Positions 1 through 9,535 are shown, counted from the first letter of the stretch. The stretch: 64,000 bases of DNA from a bacterium (GCA_905221385.1 CAJNCV010000008.1:1-64000), one strand, 5' to 3'. Notes: generated from the sequence alone by a model not told the origin. Program-made: numbers and translations.

Positions 1-1
1 A

Positions 2-1887
2 GTTTTGGAACCATTCGAAACAGCACAGCTCTAAAACTAAACGACGACTAATTACTGTTCAAAAGGTGGTTTTGGAACCATTCGAAACAGCACAGCTCTA
101 AAACATCATGGATGGAGACAGAGTTCAAGGAGTAGTTTTGGAACCATTCGAAACAGCACAGCTCTAAAACGCATCTAACTGCGCTGTATATTTTTGTAGT
201 GTTTTGGAACCATTCGAAACAGCACAGCTCTAAAACTGTAATTCAGAAATAACCCTAAAATCATTTGTTTTGGAACCATTCGAAACAGCACAGCTCTAAA
301 ACAAGCTATTTCTAATAATGGAGTTATATCCGGTTTTGGAACCATTCGAAACAGCACAGCTCTAAAACTCATACTTCTGCGTATCCACCTCTACCTTGGT
401 TTTGGAACCATTCGAAACAGCACAGCTCTAAAACAGTATGCGACGAAAGCTGGAGAGGTTGGGAGTTTTGGAACCATTCGAAACAGCACAGCTCTAAAAC
501 TAAACGACGACTAATTACTGTTCAAAAGGTGGTTTTGGAACCATTCGAAACAGCACAGCTCTAAAACATCATGGATGGAGACAGAGTTCAAGGAGTAGTT
601 TTGGAACCATTCGAAACAGCACAGCTCTAAAACGCATCTAACTGCGCTGTATATTTTTGTAGTGTTTTGGAACCATTCGAAACAGCACAGCTCTAAAACT
701 CATACTTCTGCGTATCCACCTCTACCTTGGTTTTGGAACCATTCGAAACAGCACAGCTCTAAAACTGTAATAGGATTTCAAGGTCAATCCCTCTAGTTTT
801 GGAACCATTCGAAACAGCACAGCTCTAAAACTTGCGCCAGCGATTTCTAGAAAAGGTTATCGTTTTGGAACCATTCGAAACAGCACAGCTCTAAAACAGT
901 ATGCGACGAAAGCTGGAGAGGTTGGGAGTTTTGGAACCATTCGAAACAGCACAGCTCTAAAACCAAAAAGTTCAGTATCTAGTGCTAGACTACGTTTTGG
1001 AACCATTCGAAACAGCACAGCTCTAAAACACGTAGATCTTCGATCTAACAGTCCACGTGGTTTTGGAACCATTCGAAACAGCACAGCTCTAAAACCCAAC
1101 GTTTGCCAATGCTCCAAGTCCCGTTGTTTTGGAACCATTCGAAACAGCACAGCTCTAAAACATACTGGACGAAAAAGTGGACGACTTTTGCGTTTTGGAA
1201 CCATTCGAAACAGCACAGCTCTAAAACAACAGCTCTATTGACTGAATCAGGAATGGAGTTTTGGAACCATTCGAAACAGCACAGCTCTAAAACATTTGGC
1301 AAAGTAATGACACCGTCAATAATGTTTTGGAACCATTCGAAACAGCACAGCTCTAAAACATTATCCCTGCGCGAAATGACGTCACTTTAGTTTTGGAACC
1401 ATTCGAAACAGCACAGCTCTAAAACATTCTTTTTCTCTTTGCTCAATGTTCAGCTGTTTTGGAACCATTCGAAACAGCACAGCTCTAAAACTGACCCTTG
1501 AACACCAATCGCAAGAGCTTTGTTTTGGAACCATTCGAAACAGCACAGCTCTAAAACATTATCCCTGCGCGAAATGACGTCACTTTAGTTTTGGAACCAT
1601 TCGAAACAGCACAGCTCTAAAACATATAAGCTATTTAGCATAATCTTAGCTTTGTTTTGGAACCATTCGAAACAGCACAGCTCTAAAACTCGGGTAGTAA
1701 TATATGGGGGCATACGGCTGTTTTGGAACCATTCGAAACAGCACAGCTCTAAAACTGTCCCAGCGACCGAAGAAGACACTAAGAAGTTTTGGAACCATTC
1801 GAAACAGCACAGCTCTAAAACAGAACCATTGACGAGAATCACAAGTATAAAGTTTTGGAACCATTCGAAACAGCACAGCTCTAAAAC
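2..1887 (-). CRISPR. Type II-A CRISPR array, 29 repeats visible
   Basis: There are 29 copies of one 36-bp repeat that reads, on the minus strand, from GTTTTAGAGCTGTGC to GGTTCCAAAAC. They alternate with 28 spacers of 30 nt, except one spacer (38-68, repeated at 501-531) of 31 nt. Every repeat I read is identical, including the leftmost (2-37). A degenerate terminal repeat is therefore not seen and the array probably continues past the left edge. Transcription runs right to left from the leader at 1888-1975, so the newest spacers lie near 1851 and the oldest near position 1. Only 22 spacers are distinct: the spacers at 38, 105, 171, 369, 435 and 1360 recur at 501, 568, 634, 700, 898 and 1558. 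The repeat closely resembles those of the S. pyogenes and S. thermophilus CRISPR3 class. Confidence 0.99.
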
Positions 1888-1975
1888 CTCGTAGAAAAAT
1901 TTTTCTCACGAAATTTCGTAATCGCGCCATTCGTCCCAGCCAGACTTCAGTTCGTCTGATTCCATTGTTACTCTT
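1888..1975 (-). promoter_or_regulatory. CRISPR leader
   Basis: This AT-rich stretch lies between the csn2 stop and the first repeat. Read on the minus strand it ends in CTACGAG directly against the repeat. That heptamer is the leader-anchoring type of sequence known to direct spacer insertion in type II-A systems of this class. The orientation fits csn2-leader-array. A 19-codon ORF also lies inside (see findings). Confidence 0.85.
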
Positions 1976-1981
1976 ATTATA
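1976..1981 (-). promoter_or_regulatory. Probable pre-crRNA promoter (-10)
   Basis: Read on the minus strand, TATGGTATAAT is an extended -10 element whose TATAAT overlaps the csn2 stop codon. No good -35 is seen at 16-18 bp, but the TATG extension can compensate. Start of transcription would be near 1969, giving about 80 nt of leader RNA before the first repeat. Confidence 0.6.
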
Positions 1982-2639
1982 CCATATTTTCAGGGTTCAA
2001 GAAATAGTCTTGATCCAGCACATACTGTGGGAAATCATATACTGTTCGAGGTTCGACAAATAAGACCCTTAGTTGATTGAGGTGGATATACTCTATCAGA
2101 TTTACTAACTCATCCTTTGATAGATAGGCGGTCGCATTGATGAAAACAAGGAGCTTCTTTTTCGAAAGATATTTAAAAACCTGGACAATTTCTAGCATCT
2201 TTTCAAAAGGTGTATCACTCAGAGTTTCAACTTTGACTCCTAACGCATCAATCAACTCTAGGATAGTAATTTCATCGTATTCCAGGTCTAGTTCATTTTC
2301 TAAGCACTCAAATGCTAACAATTCTGTAATCGTAGCTACCAGTTTTTCAATCATGGACTTCACTTCTGGCTTGTCATTGAGTTGATTTTCTAAATCAGCA
2401 TGTATGAGCTTGAGCATGGCAGGTGAGTTGAGATTGTATCCTAAGACATCCGTTATCAGTAGTAACTCGGACTCTTTCAGAGCTTTTAAATTTCTATCAA
2501 ATAACTTCAACTCTACATCATCAGTGTACTGGTAGAATTGCTTGACGATAGTTGAAAAGGTAAATTGGTCTTCCAGTACCAAAAAAGTCGCATTTTCAAT
2601 AGCTAATGGTTCGTCTAATAGCGGAAAATTAATCTTCAT
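1977..2639 (-). CDS. csn2: Csn2, type II-A adaptation protein
   Basis: This 220-residue protein has the size and position of Csn2. In type II-A systems Csn2 forms a toroidal tetramer that threads onto double-stranded DNA ends and works with Cas1-Cas2 and Cas9 in spacer acquisition. The N-terminus ([12 protein letters not shown]) and a C-terminal region with [16 protein letters not shown] fit the family, though the call rests as much on synteny as on motifs. The start codon overlaps the cas2 end by 11 nt, so the two are translationally coupled. The stop codon overlaps the probable array promoter. It is the last cas gene before the leader, the usual type II-A arrangement. Confidence 0.95.
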   Translation of the reverse strand: MKINFPLLDEPLAIENATFLVLEDQFTFSTIVKQFYQYTDDVELKLFDRNLKALKESELLLITDVLGYNLNSPAMLKLIHADLENQLNDKPEVKSMIEKLVATITELLAFECLENELDLEYDEITILELIDALGVKVETLSDTPFEKMLEIVQVFKYLSKKKLLVFINATAYLSKDELVNLIEYIHLNQLRVLFVEPRTVYDFPQYVLDQDYFLNPENMV

Positions 2640-2973
2640 CTCCAGGCTCCTCTCCTAGAAAAACTAAACGGGCATCGGAGTTTGCTACGCTGGTATTTCG
2701 CTCGCCATTTAAGTAAATCATGCGAGAAAATTGCTTTTCCGTGACGGTTAAGAGAGTAATGTTTCCTTTTTTAGGATTATGAGTCTTGAGCCGCTCAATC
2801 ATGGCATTATTAGCAGAGTTGTTGAGTAAGAGCTTGCTGTAGATGGAGAATTGGTGCATGATAAATCCCTCATCTATGAGGAACTTGCGAAATTTCCGAT
2901 AGGCCTTGCGTTCCTCTGCGGTATCAACGGGCATATCAAACATTAAAATCATACGCATATATCGATAACTCAT
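2629..2973 (-). CDS. cas2: Cas2, integrase complex subunit
   Basis: The 114-residue protein starts [18 protein letters not shown], where the beta-strand ending in FDMP carries the conserved aspartate of the Cas2 ferredoxin-like fold. Cas2 dimerises and bridges two Cas1 dimers in the spacer-integration complex. Its length is normal for the type II Cas2 family. It overlaps cas1 by 4 nt (ATGA) and csn2 by 11 nt, so translation of the adaptation genes is coupled. Confidence 0.97.
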   Translation of the reverse strand: MSYRYMRMILMFDMPVDTAEERKAYRKFRKFLIDEGFIMHQFSIYSKLLLNNSANNAMIERLKTHNPKKGNITLLTVTEKQFSRMIYLNGERNTSVANSDARLVFLGEEPGDED

Positions 2974-3836
2974 ATCCTAAACTCAGGAACTCCTTTCTCC
3001 GGTTGATTGAGAGCTTGAATAACTTTCTTGGTATAGTCGCTGACGATATTGGTCAGATACATATCCTTACCATTGTAGTGAAAGGTATCCGAGAAAATAG
3101 CAAAAAGTTCTCGCTTGATTTTGACAAAAGAACTGTTTCGATTTTCATAGACGATTCTGTCAATAATGGGGCGAAAAGGCTCCATGATATCACTAGCTAG
3201 GTTGAATTGATTAAACTGATTAGCATGTTTCAAGCCAAACTGGGTCATACAGCCAGACAAAACAATCTCACGCGCAAACATACTTAAAATTAAAGTGTAA
3301 CCGTAGTCTAAGGCAGCATTGACATCACTATCTTGCTCACGACTAAAATCATTTCCAAACAAGGTGTTGAAATAAATCCGAGCTGCGTGTCCCTCACGGT
3401 TGCTAGGATCAAACAAATCCAACCCATGATAGAGATCAATGACGGACTGAGATTTTTCTAGAAAACCACAACTCCCTAGATAAAAAGCCTGATTGAGAAT
3501 TTTTTGTGCAATGATGGTAGTCCAAACTTGTGCCTTAGCCTCCTCGCACCATGTGATTTGCCGAGAGAGTTGCAAACTGGAATCGTGTCGACCGTAGTAG
3601 GGCATTAAGTATGCAGTTGGCAGGCGTTTATCATCACAAAAGATGACCAGAATATTTTCATCCACCAAGCGTTTTATCAGCATAGTGGAGAGAACAATAT
3701 CCGTCGTCTCCAAAAGAAGGATGTCCACCTCGGACAGGTGAATCAACTCTGTCCGAGAGGCATCTTTAAAAATCAAGTGATTATTCTTGTAGGAGAGCTT
3801 AGAGTGCGTATTGACAACAACGGTTCTCCATCCCAT
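2970..3836 (-). CDS. cas1: Cas1, CRISPR integrase
   Basis: This 288-residue protein is the metal-dependent nuclease-integrase that inserts new spacers at the leader end. The expected catalytic residues are visible: the glutamate in REGHAAR, the histidine in GLKHANQFN and the acidic residue in SDIMEPFRP. The length is standard for type II Cas1. The gene begins in the TAATG overlap with the cas9 stop and ends in a 4-nt overlap with cas2, so it belongs to one operon transcribed from upstream of cas9. Nothing suggests damage, so the locus appears competent for adaptation. Confidence 0.98.
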   Translation of the reverse strand: MGWRTVVVNTHSKLSYKNNHLIFKDASRTELIHLSEVDILLLETTDIVLSTMLIKRLVDENILVIFCDDKRLPTAYLMPYYGRHDSSLQLSRQITWCEEAKAQVWTTIIAQKILNQAFYLGSCGFLEKSQSVIDLYHGLDLFDPSNREGHAARIYFNTLFGNDFSREQDSDVNAALDYGYTLILSMFAREIVLSGCMTQFGLKHANQFNQFNLASDIMEPFRPIIDRIVYENRNSSFVKIKRELFAIFSDTFHYNGKDMYLTNIVSDYTKKVIQALNQPEKGVPEFRI

Positions 3837-6800
3837 TAGTCTTCTCCTAGTTTGCTTAAGTCAATCCGAGTCTCGTAGAGACCAGTGATGGATTGGTGGA
3901 CAATAGTAGCATCAAGCATTTTTTTATCCGGCTTTGGACGCATTCTTGGTACTGTGTATTTATCATTAAAGAAATTAATGATATCTTTTGGAGCACCACT
4001 CTTTACAAAACTAAACATTTTTATAAAATTATCATAATAATAACGAATTGTTTCTTCGTTATTATCAATTTGTTTGATTGGTCTTTCATTATATCCATTA
4101 ATGAGAGTTTGCAATGATTTAGTTTCACCTAACATCTTTTGTGAATAATTTGATAAAAGGTCCACAATATTATCAAACTCTTTCTTATGAGTCTGTATAA
4201 AATTTTGGCTTTCCTTTATTGCACTTTCAGATTTTAAATCCATCAAATTCGATTTAGTCAAAAGTCGTCTCATATGGAAAAACAGTTCATTCTGAGTTTT
4301 TGTTAATTTAAATTGGGTAGCTTTATGAAGATTTGACTTGCTTTCAAATAGTATCCTTGTGCCATCTGTTCTCTGCATTAGTGAATATTTTGGAATTCTA
4401 TAGAAGGCTAGAACACTGTTTAGATCATTCTTTTTAAGAAAACCACCTTCCGAAACATCATTTAAGAATTGAAGTGGATTACTATTAAATTTTTCATAAT
4501 CAATTATAAAAATATCATGGAATTCTCTTACAGTTTCTATTTTACCTCTCTTTTCATTAAACCGTTCTGCGATTATGAGAATAGACAAGGCAGAATTCAT
4601 TGGCCCATAACCTCCATATATGGAGGTATCTAAATAAGTAGCTTTTGTTTTTAGTGGATAGCGATTTTTAGCAGCAATCTGTTTATTAAATTTTCCAACA
4701 GGATTTTGATTATAAAAGGCTCCTTTTTTAATCATTGTTCGTTTGACAAAGTTGATTTGAGAATTGTAGATGACATCTTTTATGACGGGCAAGTCCCTAC
4801 CACAATCCCAAATGTCTTTACTAACTTTGGAATCTGGATTATTAAAGAATCTCATGATGTTAGAATAGAGATGTTTTCTTATCGTTGCTTTGTTTTCCTC
4901 ATGCCGATTAAAGTGAGCATGGAGACCGTATATCAATTCGGGAGCTAATTTGGGATAGGCTTTAAGAAGAGTTTGTCCTACAACAACAGCAAGATAAGCA
5001 TCGTGAGCATGGTGATAATCATTCAATTCACGTATTTTGGCAATATGGAAAGTTTTTCTAAAATTGGTAACTAGTTGAGATTTTAAAGTAATGATTTTGG
5101 TGTCTGAAAAACGATTATCTAGTATGCGCGCAACATGCTTTATAATTTGTCGTGTTTCAACTAATTGACGTTCAATAAAGCCGGCTTTCATGCTCTCGGT
5201 CAGAACACCATCAGGAGTTCGTTCGCTAGTAGTTAATCTTTGATATTTCGTTTGAGAAATTAGTTTGGCATTATATAATTTCTCCCAGAAAGGTTTCATA
5301 TTAGCAACTGTCTCTTTGTCCGGTATATTATCCAACTTTCTTTGATTATTTTTCCTATGTGTTAATACTTTATTATCAATCGAATCAATTGGTAAAAAAC
5401 TATAGGGGATAATATGGTCGACTTCGTATTGATCGAGCTGATCTCTGTATAAGGGAGCAGGACTTCCTTTTTTATCCAAGGAGTACATATCCTTCCCATT
5501 TTGAAGATAATATAAATATAATTTTTCAGATTGTAATTCTTCATCTGAATGAGGAACTTTGCCATTTTCTAATATACTATTTTCAATATTTTTTAGTGCA
5601 GATTCTAATTTAGTTTTACGAGTTTTTGATTTTTTTTGCCCCTCTTCAGTGGTCATATTTTCACGAGCCATTTCAATGAAGATATTTTGAGGTGGATATC
5701 CTATAATCTGAACCAATTCATCAACAATTTTAATACTATTTAAAATTCCTCGTTTGATAGCTGGGTTACCAGCCAATTTTTTAATTTCGTCAAAAACATC
5801 ATCTTCAACAGTTGATTTAGATTGAATGGCTTTGATCTTAGGATCAAAAGATAAGGTGCTATCAGATATGAGGTTAGTTAAATTACGATTTTCATCATCA
5901 ATTCGAAGGAACTGCAATAAATTAAAACCCGTATCCTCATCACGAATACCTAATAATAACTTAGCTGAATAACGTCCCCAGCCAGTATAGCGTAATTTTG
6001 AGAGTTGATTAATTCTCTCTTCATTTAAAAATTCAAGATGTCCAAAATATTTTGTAAGGTAGTTTTTAATAGATTTTTTATCATCAAAAACAGTAATAAC
6101 TTTGACAATCTCTTCTAACTCTTTTTGATAGATTTCAGAATCGAGTAGCTCCTCTGAAAAAATTGTTTTTAAATCATTATATGTTTTTAAAGTCGAATTA
6201 AGGGATTTGCCTTTTTCAATTCCTGAAACAATCTCAACCGCTTGTAAATTTGTGTAATTCTCCAAGTAATCAAGGAGCATTGCAGAACTAACACGTTTAC
6301 TATTCGTTTTAAATAAGTTATTGATTATTTCTTGTCGGAGCTCAGAATCGAAAAAGTGAGTTTTCCCATATTTGTCTTTATACTTGACCCGAGTTAATTC
6401 ATTTTGGAGCATGACTTCTTCATAGATCAAACTACGTTTTGGTAAAACTTTTTCATTTAAGAGAATAATATCATTTCCTATTAGATTGGTGATGAATGCA
6501 TCTCTAGTTTCATCCATATCAATCAGCTTATGATAGTTCCAAGGACGTATTTTCCCATTTCTAGTATCTTCATCATTATCATCTAAAATATCTTGGCTAG
6601 TCGTTCGTTTAATCCAAGCAAATCTACTATTATTCCCTTTTGCCAGAGGACCAACATAATAAGGGATTTTAAATGTCAAGATAGATAGTAATTTATCTTT
6701 GTTTTCTAGTAGAAAAGGATAATCTCTTCCTTGTCTTTCTATAATCTTTTCTAGTTCATAAGCGTGAATTTGATTAGGAACAGCTCCATTATCAGTTGTA

Positions 6801-8098
6801 CGGAGTTTTCTTAAAAAGGTTCCGTCTGATATTTTGTTAAGAAAATACTCTGCCCCTTCAATACCAGTGATTTTCTCACTAATATAGTCATAAAAATTTT
6901 GTTGTATTGTTTTTTGTTTCTGTGGATTAGTTAATACCATTTTGTTAGATATATATCCAACATATCCCTTTGTTTCTTTATCTACATCAAATCCATTTGG
7001 TGTTTTTCTGCCAAAAATATCTAAGTAATCTTGTTCAGATAGATTTTGTTTAACAAAAGATTTGAAACGTTGCAAATCTTTACGGTGTTCCTCGTATCGC
7101 TCGACCATAGTAGCAGAAAAGCGAGCATGAGTTGTCCCAGTGTATGTTAGCATACCAGATAGAAGTATAGTATCACGTAAAACTTTTAGTTTAGCAAATA
7201 CATCGGAAAAGTCTTCTTCTAATGTACCAAGAAAATTTTCTAGATTTTCATCATAGTTTTCTTTGGAGAAATTAAGATCCGGTTCTTCTTCTAATTCAAA
7301 ACAATCTTTAAATTTCGCTTTTAAACCAAATAATAGCTGTAATAGTTGTTTGAAAATACTTTTATCTTTTTTAAGAAGCTCTTGTTGAAAATAGGATAGT
7401 ATTTTTTTAACTTTTTCTTGTCTGTTATCACTGGATTTAAATATAGCTACTATGGTTTTAGATTCTTCAGAGACTTCCAAATCGAAAACTTCTTGACAAG
7501 ATTCAATGAAATCAATCCAAGAGTTTTGCATATTGATATTATTAGGATTAATCTTATCTAACGTTAAAAAATGCCCCCTATACTTTAAAATATGTGATAA
7601 GGCCATGTAAACTTCACGAATATCGGCTACGGGAGAGTTTTTATCTGCATCAGCTAAGTGTTTTCGTAAATGATAAATCGTAGGGTATTTCTTGTGATAG
7701 GCAGTCTCTAGTTCTTTATCACCAAAAAATGGCTGTTTTATCTGTATATCCTCACTTTTATCACCAAGCACTCTAAAACTTTCATCTAATCTACGATAAA
7801 AATTTTTATCGACTTTTTCAATCTCTTTTTGAAAAATATCTCTTAAATAAGCAATTCTATGATTTCTTCTATCAATTCTTCGGCGATTAACACGAAATAC
7901 CCGAGTTTCTTGAGCTGATTGGGCAGGTACAAAGGTGGTAGAGCCGATTAAATTCTTCTTTATTTTTTCTTTTTCTGTATTACCTAAAATTTTAAATTTA
8001 AAAGCAGGTACTCGATAATCTTCAGTTACAACGGCGTATCCAACAGAAGATACACCTATATCCAAGCCGATTGAATAATTCTTATTAAATTTTGCCAT
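3836..8098 (-). CDS. cas9: Cas9, type II-A RNA-guided endonuclease
   Basis: This 1420-residue protein is an intact Cas9, somewhat longer than the 1368 residues of the S. pyogenes enzyme. RuvC-I is at the N-terminus (SIGLDIG, Asp13). The arginine-rich bridge helix follows at about 68-90 ([13 protein letters not shown]). RuvC-II has Glu809 in IEMAREN. HNH carries Asp894, His895 and Asn918 in VDHIIPYSF through NNQRK. RuvC-III has His1030 and Asp1033 in HHAHDAY. The C-terminal PAM-interacting domain has Arg1385 and Arg1387, which align by eye with the two guanine-reading arginines of S. pyogenes Cas9. All catalytic residues are present. The Shine-Dalgarno AAGGAG precedes the ATG. It is transcribed divergently from the tracrRNA and is first in the operon with cas1-cas2-csn2. 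Confidence 0.99.
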   Translation of the reverse strand: MAKFNKNYSIGLDIGVSSVGYAVVTEDYRVPAFKFKILGNTEKEKIKKNLIGSTTFVPAQSAQETRVFRVNRRRIDRRNHRIAYLRDIFQKEIEKVDKNFYRRLDESFRVLGDKSEDIQIKQPFFGDKELETAYHKKYPTIYHLRKHLADADKNSPVADIREVYMALSHILKYRGHFLTLDKINPNNINMQNSWIDFIESCQEVFDLEVSEESKTIVAIFKSSDNRQEKVKKILSYFQQELLKKDKSIFKQLLQLLFGLKAKFKDCFELEEEPDLNFSKENYDENLENFLGTLEEDFSDVFAKLKVLRDTILLSGMLTYTGTTHARFSATMVERYEEHRKDLQRFKSFVKQNLSEQDYLDIFGRKTPNGFDVDKETKGYVGYISNKMVLTNPQKQKTIQQNFYDYISEKITGIEGAEYFLNKISDGTFLRKLRTTDNGAVPNQIHAYELEKIIERQGRDYPFLLENKDKLLSILTFKIPYYVGPLAKGNNSRFAWIKRTTSQDILDDNDEDTRNGKIRPWNYHKLIDMDETRDAFITNLIGNDIILLNEKVLPKRSLIYEEVMLQNELTRVKYKDKYGKTHFFDSELRQEIINNLFKTNSKRVSSAMLLDYLENYTNLQAVEIVSGIEKGKSLNSTLKTYNDLKTIFSEELLDSEIYQKELEEIVKVITVFDDKKSIKNYLTKYFGHLEFLNEERINQLSKLRYTGWGRYSAKLLLGIRDEDTGFNLLQFLRIDDENRNLTNLISDSTLSFDPKIKAIQSKSTVEDDVFDEIKKLAGNPAIKRGILNSIKIVDELVQIIGYPPQNIFIEMARENMTTEEGQKKSKTRKTKLESALKNIENSILENGKVPHSDEELQSEKLYLYYLQNGKDMYSLDKKGSPAPLYRDQLDQYEVDHIIPYSFLPIDSIDNKVLTHRKNNQRKLDNIPDKETVANMKPFWEKLYNAKLISQTKYQRLTTSERTPDGVLTESMKAGFIERQLVETRQIIKHVARILDNRFSDTKIITLKSQLVTNFRKTFHIAKIRELNDYHHAHDAYLAVVVGQTLLKAYPKLAPELIYGLHAHFNRHEENKATIRKHLYSNIMRFFNNPDSKVSKDIWDCGRDLPVIKDVIYNSQINFVKRTMIKKGAFYNQNPVGKFNKQIAAKNRYPLKTKATYLDTSIYGGYGPMNSALSILIIAERFNEKRGKIETVREFHDIFIIDYEKFNSNPLQFLNDVSEGGFLKKNDLNSVLAFYRIPKYSLMQRTDGTRILFESKSNLHKATQFKLTKTQNELFFHMRRLLTKSNLMDLKSESAIKESQNFIQTHKKEFDNIVDLLSNYSQKMLGETKSLQTLINGYNERPIKQIDNNEETIRYYYDNFIKMFSFVKSGAPKDIINFFNDKYTVPRMRPKPDKKMLDATIVHQSITGLYETRIDLSKLGED

Positions 8099-8114
8099 AA
8101 AACTACTCCTTATC

Positions 8115-8143
8115 TTGATTTTCGATTTTATTTTTTGTATAAT
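8115..8143 (+). promoter_or_regulatory. tracrRNA promoter
   Basis: TTGATT (8115-8120) and TATAAT (8138-8143) are separated by 17 bp, near the sigma-A ideal. Initiation would fall at about 8150, exactly at the first base of the anti-repeat. The element sits in the 52-bp gap between the cas9 start codon and the tracrRNA, so any cas9 promoter must overlap it or lie across the tracrRNA gene. Confidence 0.8.
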
Positions 8144-8149
8144 AACTAT

Positions 8150-8248
8150 GTTGGAACTATTCGAAACAACACAGCCAAAAGATTTTTCTTTTGAGTTAAA
8201 ATATGGTTATCCATAATCAGTAATGCGCACCGATTCGGTGCTTTTTAT
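8150..8248 (+). ncRNA. tracrRNA
   Basis: The anti-repeat (8150-8175) is complementary to the CRISPR repeat over about 26 nt, with one G-U pair and one mismatch. It is followed by an unusual hairpin with CAAAAG and CTTTTG arms (8176-8193), the lower-stem strand AGTTAAAATA (8195-8204), a five-pair nexus hairpin (TATGG-TTAT-CCATA, about 8203-8216) and a terminator hairpin GCACCG-ATT-CGGTGC (8227-8241) with a T-tract. The order matches S. pyogenes tracrRNA, but hairpin 1 of that RNA is absent and the anti-repeat bulge is replaced by the extra hairpin. It pairs with the pre-crRNA for RNase III processing and loads Cas9. Confidence 0.95.
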
Positions 8249-8412
8249 TTTATTATACTAATTTATTGTACTCCTATTTTTATAAAAAAACAAATATTTG
8301 TGTAGCGCTTTCAAGTATGACTGGGAAAGGAAATGATTGTTGTCTGTTTTGATTAAATGATTATGCAGAAAAAGTCACTTTTTAAGTGTCCCAGTTAGTA
8401 TAGAGTAAGCAA
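8249..8412. other. Intergenic stretch right of the tracrRNA
   Basis: This AT-rich stretch shows no convincing gene. Two 7-bp arms ACTGGGA (near 8322) and TCCCAGT (near 8389) face each other across about 60 bp, with a smaller hairpin (CACTT/AAGTG) inside. It could be the remnant of an insertion or a transcript end, but I cannot assign it. Confidence 0.4.
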
Positions 8413-8444
8413 ACGAGCCTCAAAAATTTCATGTTGAGGCTCGT
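8413..8444 (-). terminator. Terminator of the LytTR-DUF3021 operon
   Basis: Perfect 11-bp arms ACGAGCCTCAA and TTGAGGCTCGT enclose a 10-nt loop just past the DUF3021 stop codon. The T-run on the minus strand is short, so it may be a weak terminator. Confidence 0.55.
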
Positions 8445-8484
8445 AATGATTTATTGTGAAGGATCTGTTTTCATTCATCGTCTA

Positions 8485-8943
8485 TTACTTTTTATGGGCC
8501 AAAAGTTGATTGATGTGTTCTACTTTTTTAGCTTCTCTTTTATAGAGAATAGCCCAGATGATGAGGTAGACGATCGCAAACTCTGGAATGAGCTGGAGAT
8601 AGAAAATCCAGTGGAAGGGGAACCAACCAGCCAGAGTTGCTAGTGGAACAAAGCCAGCTAGCATGAGGAAGAAATGGGAAAGTGTGGCACGGAGCAAGCT
8701 CCAGTCACGGCTGAATAAGCGACTGCCAAAGCTAAAGAGAATACCGATAGCTGCCCAGATAAGTGTGCAGTAGAGCAAGACCAGGGCACCGTGAACCTGA
8801 TGTTGAAACATCACTTGGCCGATTAGAGAATCGGAACTCAGTGGGGCGTAGGTATTTGGGGCATAAATGAGTGAAAAGATGATAGAAAGGGTGAGGCCGA
8901 TAAGGACACCAGCGGCTGCATCGTGAAAGATTTGTTTTTTCAT
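8485..8943 (-). CDS. DUF3021 family membrane protein
   Basis: This 152-residue protein has four predicted membrane segments (about 10-30, 48-72, 85-108 and 112-132) and a short basic tail. This matches the DUF3021 family, which in Firmicutes is typically encoded beside a LytTR-domain regulator. Its start codon overlaps the regulator's stop by 4 nt, so the two are co-translated. In streptococcal LytTR regulatory systems such as HdrRM and BrsRM a membrane protein restrains its cognate LytTR activator. By analogy this protein may be the inhibitor of the neighbouring regulator, but that is inference from arrangement. Confidence 0.8.
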   Translation of the reverse strand: MKKQIFHDAAAGVLIGLTLSIIFSLIYAPNTYAPLSSDSLIGQVMFQHQVHGALVLLYCTLIWAAIGILFSFGSRLFSRDWSLLRATLSHFFLMLAGFVPLATLAGWFPFHWIFYLQLIPEFAIVYLIIWAILYKREAKKVEHINQLLAHKK

Positions 8944-9380
8944 AGTTCTAATTTCTCCTTGATGGTTTTTAGGTAACGGCGTGAAGAGTAGGTGAAGCTT
9001 TCGTTTTTTAGATAGATTTCTACCAGACCGTTGGGTGTTAGTTTGAGATGAAAGATCGAGTCGATATTGATGATTTCTGATTGGGAAATTTGGATAAAAG
9101 TGGTCGGCAGAATTTCAAGAACTTGATAGAGACGCAAATCAATGGTGTAGGTCTGAGATGCTGTTTCTGCTAGAACCTTCCGATTCTCTATATAGAAGCG
9201 CTGAATCTTGCCAATTTCAACTAGATAGACCTGATCATCAATCTTTCCTTTGATTGTTTCTTTTTGGTCAAGATTTTCTGCGAACTCGATGACTTTCTGG
9301 ACTTTTTCGGTCGGCTGAGGAGTTTGGACAATCAGCTTTTCCTCCTCGTAAGTCTCCTTAATCTGTAGTTCTACTTTCAT
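8940..9380 (-). CDS. LytTR-domain DNA-binding regulator
   Basis: The 146-residue protein lacks a phosphoacceptor receiver domain. It ends in a LytTR DNA-binding domain (about 45-146) with the features GKIQRFYIENRKVLAET, TFIQISQSEIINIDSI and SRRYLKTIKEKL. LytTR proteins bind direct repeats and often control competence, bacteriocin or virulence functions in streptococci. The Shine-Dalgarno AAGGAGGG lies a few bases before the ATG. It heads a two-gene operon with the DUF3021 protein and is divergent from mutL. Autoregulation from the 9381-9588 gap is likely for this kind of system but I did not identify a clear binding site. Its target genes are not evident in the window. Confidence 0.85.
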   Translation of the reverse strand: MKVELQIKETYEEEKLIVQTPQPTEKVQKVIEFAENLDQKETIKGKIDDQVYLVEIGKIQRFYIENRKVLAETASQTYTIDLRLYQVLEILPTTFIQISQSEIINIDSIFHLKLTPNGLVEIYLKNESFTYSSRRYLKTIKEKLEL

Positions 9381-9535
9381 AAATTTCCCTCCTTTTCAGT
9401 TATACAAGGTTGTGATCACTTCCTGTACACCTTTATTAAACACTATTTTACGACCCATGGCAAGAGCTTTTGCCTATGTGGAGAGATTTGGAGTCTATGT
9501 GGTATTTCCTTTTTCTGGTAGCATCTGAAATATGG

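Noticed and set aside
175-1930. Several open frames across the CRISPR array on both strands
   Set aside because: They consist of translated 36-bp repeats (FWNHSKQHSSKT or FRAVLFRMVPK motifs) with spacer residues and have no ribosome-binding sites.
8320-8396. ACTGGGA/TCCCAGT inverted repeat as insertion-sequence ends
   Set aside because: No transposase fragment or target duplication is visible; 7-bp arms at this distance are easily chance.
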